Shown here piece by piece: positions 7,483 to 11,786 of a DNA stretch of 11,786 nt; position 1 is the first letter of the stretch, and every line of letters starts with the position of its first letter. The notes under the pieces were generated by a model, which ran no database searches, was not told the origin of the DNA, and was given only the letters and a program-made list of their open reading frames with translations. The DNA comes from SZUA-254 sp035292425 (GTDB lineage: Bacteria; Bacteroidota; Ignavibacteria; UBA10030; SZUA-254): contig DATDQD010000173.1 of assembly GCA_035292425.1 (NCBI GenBank), forward strand, positions 1 through 11,786, written 5' to 3'. Both the position numbers and the translations under genes were made by a program.

Positions 7483-7501
7483 GGGCAGGGGGGGGGCAGG
7501 G
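7483..7501 (+). other. G-rich tract with quadruplex potential
   Basis: GGG (7483-7485), a run of nine G (7488-7496) and GGG (7499-7501) are separated by CA dinucleotides, enough for a four-tract G-quadruplex with short loops. It ends 9 bp before the -35 box of the peroxiredoxin promoter. A competing hairpin, GGGGG (7492-7496) with CCCCC (7503-7507), is also possible. No function is shown by the sequence alone. Confidence 0.45.
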
Positions 7502-7510
7502 TCCCCCGAT

Positions 7511-7539
7511 TTGAAAAATGTCCCGGGAAGTGTTACAAT
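7511..7539 (+). promoter_or_regulatory. Near-consensus promoter of the peroxiredoxin gene
   Basis: TTGAAA (7511-7516), a 17-bp spacer and TACAAT (7534-7539) form a strong sigma70-type promoter. The predicted start near 7546 gives a leader of about 45 nt ending in the AAGGAGGT ribosome site at 7579-7586. High expression is expected. Confidence 0.75.
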
Positions 7540-7590
7540 ACGGCACTATCCTGTCTTCAACTCCATCACATCACATTCAAGGAGGTCACC

Positions 7591-8229
7591 ATGGCACTTC
7601 ATCTAGGCGATATCGCCCCCGATTTTACACAGGACTCGAGCGAAGGACCGGTCCGGTTCCACGAGTACCTCGGCAATTCCTGGGGCGTGCTCTTCTCCCA
7701 CCCGAAAGACTTCACGCCGGTCTGCACCACCGAGCTGGGATACGTCTCGAAGATCAAGTCGGAGTTCGAAAGAAGGGGGGTCCGCATCATCGGGCTCTCG
7801 GTCGATCCCACCTCGGCGCACAAGGACTGGATCAGGGACATCAACGAGACCCAGCGCACCACGATGAACTACCCGGTGATCGCAGACCACGACCGGAAGG
7901 TGGCGATGCTCTATGACATGGTCCACGCGAACGCCGACAACACCCAGACCGTGCGTTCCGTCTTCATCGTCGACCCCAGCAAGAAGATCCGGCTGATGAT
8001 CACCTACCCGGCCTCCACCGGCAGAAACTTCGACGAGATCCTGAGGGTGGTCGATTCGCTTCAGTTGACGGACAAGTTCAGCGTCGCCACGCCGGCGAAC
8101 TGGAAGGACGGGCAGGAAGTCGTCATCCTCCCGGCCATCCAGGACGAGAACGAGCTGAAGGCGAAATTTCCGAAGGGCTACAAGGTCATCAAGCCCTACC
8201 TGCGGATGACGCCGCAGCCGAACAAGTAA
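7591..8229 (+). CDS. 1-Cys peroxiredoxin, Prx6 type
   Basis: A complete 212-residue cytoplasmic thiol peroxidase that reduces H2O2 and organic hydroperoxides. The catalytic motif is PxxxTxxC (Pro38, Thr42, peroxidatic Cys45 within HPKDFTPVCTTE), with the supporting Arg at 122 in TVRSVFIVDP. Cys45 is the only cysteine in the protein, so there is no internal resolving cysteine and an outside thiol donor is needed, as in the 1-Cys Prx6 group. The extended C-terminal part (about 160-212, including NWKDGQEVVILP and FPKGYKVIKPYLR) is typical of Prx6 enzymes and absent from short AhpC types. The ATG has an AAGGAGGT site 4 nt upstream. The gene has its own strong promoter and appears monocistronic; its stop codon lies 37 bp from the convergent asnA stop. 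Confidence 0.95.
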   Translation: MALHLGDIAPDFTQDSSEGPVRFHEYLGNSWGVLFSHPKDFTPVCTTELGYVSKIKSEFERRGVRIIGLSVDPTSAHKDWIRDINETQRTTMNYPVIADHDRKVAMLYDMVHANADNTQTVRSVFIVDPSKKIRLMITYPASTGRNFDEILRVVDSLQLTDKFSVATPANWKDGQEVVILPAIQDENELKAKFPKGYKVIKPYLRMTPQPNK

Positions 8230-8266
8230 GCGCAGTCTGCCGGGTGGGGATGGGTTCCTATCACTC

Positions 8267-9397
8267 CTACTCCAGCACGTGGATGTTCTTTTCGGCGCAC
8301 ATCTTCTTCAGGACCTCCGGCCACACCGTCACGCTCACCTCGCCGAGGTGGGCCTTTTTCAGGATGATCATCTGCGTGCGCGACTGCCCGATCCCGCCGC
8401 CGATGCTGAGCGGAAGGATGTTCTTGATAATCCCCTGGTGGTAGGGGAGCTTCAGGAAGTCGAGCTGTTTGGTGATCTCCAGCTGCTGCCTCAGCGTCTC
8501 GGCGTTCACGCGGATCCCCATGGAGGAGAGCTCGTGCCGCCGTTTGGTGACCGGGTTCCAGACGAGGATGTCGCCGTTGAGCCCGTGCATCGGTTTCCCG
8601 TCGGCGGCTTTCGTCGGGGTCACCCAGTCGTCATAATCGGCCGCGCGCATTTCATGAGGATACCCGTCCTTCAGGACCCAGCCGATCCCGATGATGAACA
8701 CCGCGGGATACTTCTGGAGGATCTGCGTCTCGCGCTGTTTGCGGGGAAGGTCGGGGAACATGTCCAGGATCTCCTCGGCGTGCAGGAACACGAGCTCGTC
8801 GGGAAGGTCGGGGTACCTGTCCGTCTTCAGCTTCGGGAAGAGCTCCTGGGCGTGCCGCTCTGCGCCCTTCAGGACCTTCCAGATCTTCCGGACGACATCC
8901 TTCAGGAAATCCAGGTTCCTGTCCGCAACGGTGATCGCCCGCTCCCAGTCCCACTGGTCGACGTAACAGCTGTGGTCGTGGTCGAGAAAGTAGTCCTTCC
9001 GGACCGCGCGCATGTCGGTGCAGAGGCCCTCGCCCGGCTTCATGCCGAACTCTCCGAGGGCGACCCTCTTCCACTTCGTGGCCGCCTGCACCACCTGCGC
9101 GTCGATCGGGTGCTTGTCGTAATCGTTCGAGATATGAAATTGAATGGGCGTGCGCGAGCCGTCGCGGTCGAGGAAATCGTTGACGCCGCTCTCCACGTCC
9201 ACGATGAGGGGCACCTGCACCATCATCAGGTTCAGCTCCCTGCAGAGGTTCTCTTCGATGCAGTTTTTGACCGCGTAGATCGCCTTCTGGGTTTCCCTGG
9301 GATCGAGAAGGGAACGGTATCCGCTCGGAAGAATCTTTCTGAGGTCGTCGTAATTGCCGATGCCCGGTCCCGCCAGGTCGGCCTGCTTATTCGCCAT
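8267..9397 (-). CDS. asnA: Aspartate-ammonia ligase (asparagine synthetase A)
   Basis: A complete 376-residue enzyme that makes asparagine from aspartate, ammonia and ATP (giving AMP and PPi) in the cytoplasm; it belongs to the class II aminoacyl-tRNA synthetase fold. Recognisable AsnA motifs are TKWKR (107-111), SCYVDQWDWER (143-153), FPDLPRKQRE (214-223), DYDDWVTP (254-261), GLNGDILVWNPV (272-283), ELSSMGIRV (289-297) and GGGIGQSR (333-340). It is about 46 residues longer than E. coli AsnA, from an N-terminal extension (about 1-30) and a few insertions. The ATG at 9397 has GGAGG 7 nt upstream (plus-strand 9405-9409), which fixes the start. It is probably transcribed alone; a weak TTCCAC-16-TATCAT promoter may lie upstream. 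No terminator is visible in the 37-bp gap to the peroxiredoxin gene. Confidence 0.97.
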   Translation of the reverse strand: MANKQADLAGPGIGNYDDLRKILPSGYRSLLDPRETQKAIYAVKNCIEENLCRELNLMMVQVPLIVDVESGVNDFLDRDGSRTPIQFHISNDYDKHPIDAQVVQAATKWKRVALGEFGMKPGEGLCTDMRAVRKDYFLDHDHSCYVDQWDWERAITVADRNLDFLKDVVRKIWKVLKGAERHAQELFPKLKTDRYPDLPDELVFLHAEEILDMFPDLPRKQRETQILQKYPAVFIIGIGWVLKDGYPHEMRAADYDDWVTPTKAADGKPMHGLNGDILVWNPVTKRRHELSSMGIRVNAETLRQQLEITKQLDFLKLPYHQGIIKNILPLSIGGGIGQSRTQMIILKKAHLGEVSVTVWPEVLKKMCAEKNIHVLE

Positions 9398-9497
9398 GGT
9401 AAATCCTCCATCGGGTTGGTTTTACTGTGGGTGAAATGAACGCGGGAGACATGATAAGGAAGCGTATGACGGGTGGAATATAACGAGATTCCCGGGC

Positions 9498-9536
9498 AAA
9501 AAAAAAGCCGCTCCTCCGCGGAGGGAGAAGCGGCTT
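9498..9536 (-). terminator. Rho-independent terminator of the lipoprotein gene
   Basis: Read on the minus strand, AAGCCGCT and AGCGGCTT (plus-strand arms 9529-9536 and 9505-9512) form an 8-bp stem, with an inner CCTCC/GGAGG pairing, followed directly by a run of T (plus-strand A run 9498-9506). It lies about 33 bp after the stop codon of the gene at 9569-10435 and points the right way to end it before asnA. Confidence 0.88.
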
Positions 9537-9568
9537 GTTGAGGCCTGCGGGACCCGTGGAGGCCGGCC

Positions 9569-10435
9569 TCAGTCCGTGAGGATCACAAGGTATTTGTCCT
9601 TCCAGAAATGGTTCAGGTCGGCGACGGTCAGGACCGATTCGCCCCCCTCGTGCTTCTGCTGTGTGTAATATTCCGGGCTGCGTTTCGGCAGGATGTCGCG
9701 GATCCTCCTGTCGACCCGGAAGGTTGTGTTCCGGGCCCTGTCGATCGGGGTGAAATAGGTCGGATCGAATCCGGGCGCGAGCGTCGTCGTTGCTCCGATC
9801 AGGCCCCAGAGGAAACCGCCCTCATCCTGGATAATCCCCTTCTCTTCGAGTTCCTTCCTGGTGCCGACGACATAGTAGACCGTGGCGATTTCCTTCTTCT
9901 GCGCGTCGATCACCATCTCGCGCTGGCGCACCAGCTCGGCCTTTTCCGCGACCTCTCCCTCGAGGCCCTTGACCCGCATATCGAGCGCGACGATCGACTG
10001 TTCTCGCTCCTCGAGTGTCTTGCGGAGGTTGTCGACCATCGTCTGGAGCGCGGAATACTGCCTGCGCGAAGTGTTGACCTTCCTCTGAAGGTCCGCAACT
10101 TTCTTGAAATTCTCCTGGAGATTCTGGTTCACCGCGGCGATTCGCTGAATGAGGTCCTTCCGCACCTCTTCTTTGGTCTGCGTCTTCGTGCCCTCGATGC
10201 CCCTGGATTCGTTCAGGAGGTTTTTTTCGCTGGCGCGGGCGGCCTCGATGCCCTGATAGACCTCGTTGACCGAGGTGACCACCTCGTCGATGTACCCGTC
10301 CTGGGACGTGATGTTCTGTGCCAGATCCCTGTTTTGCTGCTGGAGGGCGGCGTTCTGTTTCTCCAACTCTTCCTGACGGCCGTTACATCCCCAGACGAGG
10401 AATGCCGCGAGAATGAGCGGGAATGCGTACTTCAT
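9569..10435 (-). CDS. Coiled-coil lipoprotein of the cell envelope
   Basis: A complete 288-residue exported lipoprotein from ATG 10435. Residues 1-17 are a signal-II peptide with lipobox LVWGC, so Cys17 would be lipidated and the protein anchored to a membrane facing the periplasm or cell surface. Residues about 20-185 are a long heptad-like coiled coil rich in Glu, Gln, Lys and Arg. A C-terminal domain starts at about 185 (TVYYVVGTRKELEEKGII, GGFLWGL, YFTPIDRA). This pattern is shared by many uncharacterised Bacteroidota lipoproteins, some labelled collagen-binding adhesin-like (Cbp1) in databases; that label is recollection and should not be read as a function. The frame is open upstream to 10534, but AAGGAG at 10443-10448 and the signal peptide decide for 10435. 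The gene appears monocistronic, ending at a strong terminator. Confidence 0.9.
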   Translation of the reverse strand: MKYAFPLILAAFLVWGCNGRQEELEKQNAALQQQNRDLAQNITSQDGYIDEVVTSVNEVYQGIEAARASEKNLLNESRGIEGTKTQTKEEVRKDLIQRIAAVNQNLQENFKKVADLQRKVNTSRRQYSALQTMVDNLRKTLEEREQSIVALDMRVKGLEGEVAEKAELVRQREMVIDAQKKEIATVYYVVGTRKELEEKGIIQDEGGFLWGLIGATTTLAPGFDPTYFTPIDRARNTTFRVDRRIRDILPKRSPEYYTQQKHEGGESVLTVADLNHFWKDKYLVILTD

Positions 10436-10442
10436 GGTATGG

Positions 10443-10448
10443 CTCCTT
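10443..10448 (-). promoter_or_regulatory. Ribosome-binding site deciding the lipoprotein start
   Basis: AAGGAG on the minus strand lies 7 nt before the ATG at 10435. It selects this start over the in-frame upstream start at 10534, which would put 33 non-hydrophobic residues before the signal peptide. Confidence 0.8.
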
Positions 10449-10509
10449 ATGCTGCCGGCGGGCGTGACCCTCGAAATCCGCCGAATTATTGAGAATTTGA
10501 GTTTATTAC

Positions 10510-10518
10510 TATAATATA
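10510..10518. promoter_or_regulatory. AT-rich element with possible divergent -10 boxes
   Basis: In an otherwise GC-rich region, TATAAT reads on the plus strand (10510-10515, with TTGAGA 15 bp upstream) and TATATT on the minus strand (10513-10518). It could serve the lipoprotein gene, lying about 75 bp from its ATG, and perhaps a longer plus-strand transcript toward the galactokinase gene. No -35 box at ideal spacing was found, so this is tentative. Confidence 0.3.
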
Positions 10519-10575
10519 CAAATCCTTCAGGCAAGGAGCATCTGTGCGGTCAGGTTGTTCGAGGGCTCATATAAT

Positions 10576-10614
10576 CCGGTAAACACCGGCGCCGCTGCAA
10601 GGGTTCCGCGCCGG
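10576..10614 (+). other. Two overlapping, mutually exclusive hairpins upstream of the galactokinase-like gene
   Basis: CCGGT-AAAC-ACCGG (10576-10589) and CCGGCGC (10586-10592) with GCGCCGG (10608-10614, 15-nt loop) share bases 10586-10589, so only one can form at a time. Neither is followed by a T tract. They may be chance structures in GC-rich DNA or part of a leader if transcription starts upstream. Confidence 0.35.
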
Positions 10615-10632
10615 CAGGGGAGTGTGAACTGC

Positions 10633-10642
10633 GTCAATTGAC
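10633..10642. promoter_or_regulatory. Perfect palindrome GTCAATTGAC over the -35 box
   Basis: This 10-bp inverted repeat overlaps the TTGACC -35 box of the galactokinase-like gene by five bases, a position where a dimeric repressor would block RNA polymerase. A role as operator is inferred from position only. Confidence 0.35.
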
Positions 10643-10666
10643 CCCTCCTGAAATATTTTTTATCTT
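10638..10666 (+). promoter_or_regulatory. Probable promoter of the galactokinase-like gene
   Basis: TTGACC (10638-10643), a 17-bp spacer and TATCTT (10661-10666) form a reasonable sigma70-like promoter. Transcription would begin near 10673, about 33 nt before the ATG at 10706. Confidence 0.5.
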
Positions 10667-10705
10667 ACCGCCGCATTCCCAGCGCCTATTGTCCCAGCAA
10701 CCTTC

Positions 10706-11786
10706 ATGAACAGCCGACCATCCCGGAACCCGGTTCCCTGGCGGGTTTCGACACCCGGAAGGGTCTGTCTTTTCGGCGAACACCAGGACTACCTCGACCT
10801 CCCCGTTATTTCCGCCGCGATATCGCTCAGGCTCAGCATCGAGGGCCGCCTGCGCCCCGACCTGCACGTGAGGGTGAGCGCGCCCGACATCTCGAAGGAC
10901 TTCGGGTTTGATCTCAATGCCACGTCGAACCGGATCGGCGGTACAATCGGGCTGGGCGCGATAGGATGGCGGAAATTTCTCATCAACGGCGTCGAAGTCC
11001 TCCGGAGGCGGGGCTATACCTTCTCCCGCGGCATCGACTGCACCATCCGCGGCGAGATTCCGATCAGGGGGGGCACTTCGAGTTCGTCCGCCATGGTCGT
11101 CTCCTGGATCAACCTCCTCGCGAGAATGAGCGACCAGGGGAAGGAGCTCTCCCCGGAAGATTGCGCTCTCCTGGCGCACATGGCCGAGGTTGACATGGCC
11201 GGGGGAGTGGGAGGGAAGATGGACCAGTACGCGACGGCGGTGGGAGGGGTGCTCTTCCAGTCGTTCCACCCCGATACCCGGGTCGAACCCATGCCGGCAA
11301 AGCTCGGCACATTCGTTCTCGGGGATTCACAGACGCAGAAGGACACGCAGGCCATCCTCGCAAAGGTCAAGAGCCGCGTCCTCGGTATCGTGAAGACGGT
11401 GCTGGAACGACATCCCGAATTTTCACTCCAAACCGTCCACCCGTCGGAGATCGACCGGTATATGGATGAACATGCTTCGGGCGACAGAACATTCATGCGG
11501 GCCACCATCAGGAACAGGGACATCACGCGCGAGGGGTACACCCTCCTCAAGCGCCCCGACCCGGCCGCCGCGGACCTCGGTGCTCTTCTCAATGAACAGC
11601 ATTCGATACTGGGCGGAACGCTCGGGATCTCGACGCCGAAAATCGACGCCATGATCGCCGCGGCGCTGCGGTCGGGCGCCGCAGGCAGCAAGATCAACGG
11701 GTCGGGCGGCGGCGGCTGCATGTTCGCGTACGCCCCCGGGGCTCCGGAGGCGGCCTCTGCCGTCGCCGAAGCGATCGCCGGGCAGG
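10706..11786 (+). CDS. Galactokinase-like GHMP kinase, partial (3' end beyond window)
   Basis: The frame is open for 360 codons from ATG 10706 and is cut by the window end. The protein is a GHMP-superfamily sugar kinase, probably phosphorylating galactose or a related sugar at C1 with ATP. Seen motifs: a galactokinase-type signature PGRVCLFGEHQDYLDLPV (17-34; Arg19, Glu25, His26, Asp28), the ATP loop PIRGGTSSSSAM (119-130), the catalytic-Asp segment GGKMDQYATAVGG (169-181, Asp173), and the C-terminal GSGGGGCMFAY (332-342). GEHQDY replaces the usual GEHTDY of galactokinases, so the exact sugar is open. Nearly all of a usual galactokinase length (about 350-400) is present. No Shine-Dalgarno site is visible before the ATG, but no better in-frame start exists before motif 1. 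galK is plausible but not assigned because of the motif change. Confidence 0.88.
   Translation, partial: MNSRPSRNPVPWRVSTPGRVCLFGEHQDYLDLPVISAAISLRLSIEGRLRPDLHVRVSAPDISKDFGFDLNATSNRIGGTIGLGAIGWRKFLINGVEVLRRRGYTFSRGIDCTIRGEIPIRGGTSSSSAMVVSWINLLARMSDQGKELSPEDCALLAHMAEVDMAGGVGGKMDQYATAVGGVLFQSFHPDTRVEPMPAKLGTFVLGDSQTQKDTQAILAKVKSRVLGIVKTVLERHPEFSLQTVHPSEIDRYMDEHASGDRTFMRATIRNRDITREGYTLLKRPDPAAADLGALLNEQHSILGGTLGISTPKIDAMIAAALRSGAAGSKINGSGGGGCMFAYAPGAPEAASAVAEAIAGQ

Larger units (their letters stand above)
7253..7590. other. Divergent intergenic region between kinase operon and peroxiredoxin gene
   Basis: This 338-bp stretch has no convincing gene. It holds two divergent sigma70-like promoters (listed separately), a leader of about 80 nt for the minus-strand operon, a G-rich tract at 7483-7501, and a leader of about 45 nt for the peroxiredoxin. 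I saw no operator-like palindrome or RNA gene between 7368 and 7482. A plus-strand frame at 7361-7606 is open but has no ribosome site and ends inside the peroxiredoxin gene, so it is not called. Confidence 0.7.

Noticed and set aside
7361..7606. 81-codon open frame in the intergenic region upstream of the peroxiredoxin
   Set aside because: It starts with GTG inside the minus-strand -35 region, has no ribosome site, crosses the G run and ends inside the peroxiredoxin gene. The promoters explain the region better.
8279..9439. 386-codon open frame on the plus strand
   Set aside because: It lies opposite asnA, whose motifs are unmistakable. The translation is low-complexity (many Val, His, Leu, Arg) and no ribosome site precedes it.
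9608..10492. 294-codon open frame on the plus strand
   Set aside because: It is the reverse frame of the lipoprotein gene, which has a signal peptide, ribosome site and terminator. The shadow shows Leu/Asp/Val repeats mirroring the coiled-coil codons.
10570..10575. Perfect TATAAT as a promoter for the galactokinase-like gene
   Set aside because: The bases at 15-19 bp upstream do not resemble a -35 box, and a better-spaced promoter (TTGACC-17-TATCTT) lies closer to the gene.
10634..11269. 211-codon open frame on the minus strand
   Set aside because: It is antisense to the galactokinase-like gene with its GHMP motifs in order, and it shows no domain of its own.

Overview
The window is about 11.8 kb of GC-rich bacterial chromosome with eight complete protein genes and two that run off the ends. 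No rRNA, tRNA, CRISPR array, transposase or phage gene was seen. The gene types suggest a free-living, Gram-negative member of the Bacteroidota/Chlorobiota/Ignavibacteriota (FCB) group. This is inferred from an RprXY-like two-component pair, a signal-II lipoprotein with a coiled coil and a 'GTRKELEEKGII' type C-terminal domain common in Bacteroidota, and a membrane Ser/Thr kinase fused to TPRs. Shine-Dalgarno sites are clear at several genes, which fits the Ignavibacteria/Chlorobi side better than classical Bacteroides.

Left part (1-3437). A secreted coiled-coil plus beta-sandwich protein (partial, minus strand) is divergent from a sensor kinase/response regulator pair (plus strand) whose genes overlap by 11 bp. 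The shared intergenic region holds four GTTAA/GTTAC direct repeats spaced exactly 10 bp apart. This is the geometry expected for an OmpR/PhoB-family regulator, so the array is a strong candidate operator for the adjacent regulator.

Centre (3501-7252, minus strand). A three-gene operon encodes a class I isoprenoid-synthase-fold protein, a Hanks-type Ser/Thr kinase with one membrane segment and a TPR domain, and a small unrecognised protein. The first two genes overlap as ATGA, and a near-consensus promoter (TTGACA-17-TACATT) lies upstream. This pairing is the most unusual item in the window. The small gene has clearly lower GC than its neighbours.

Intergenic region 7253-7590 carries two divergent, near-consensus sigma70-type promoters, one for the kinase operon and one (TTGAAA-17-TACAAT) for a 1-Cys (Prx6-type) peroxiredoxin. 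A G-rich, quadruplex-capable tract lies just upstream of the latter.

Right part (8267-11786). Ammonia-dependent asparagine synthetase AsnA (minus) converges on the peroxiredoxin. Next is a coiled-coil lipoprotein (minus) with a good rho-independent terminator. Last is a divergent galactokinase-like GHMP kinase (plus, cut by the window end), with its own promoter, a palindrome over the -35 box and competing hairpins upstream. These are mostly separate transcription units with housekeeping, envelope and stress roles.
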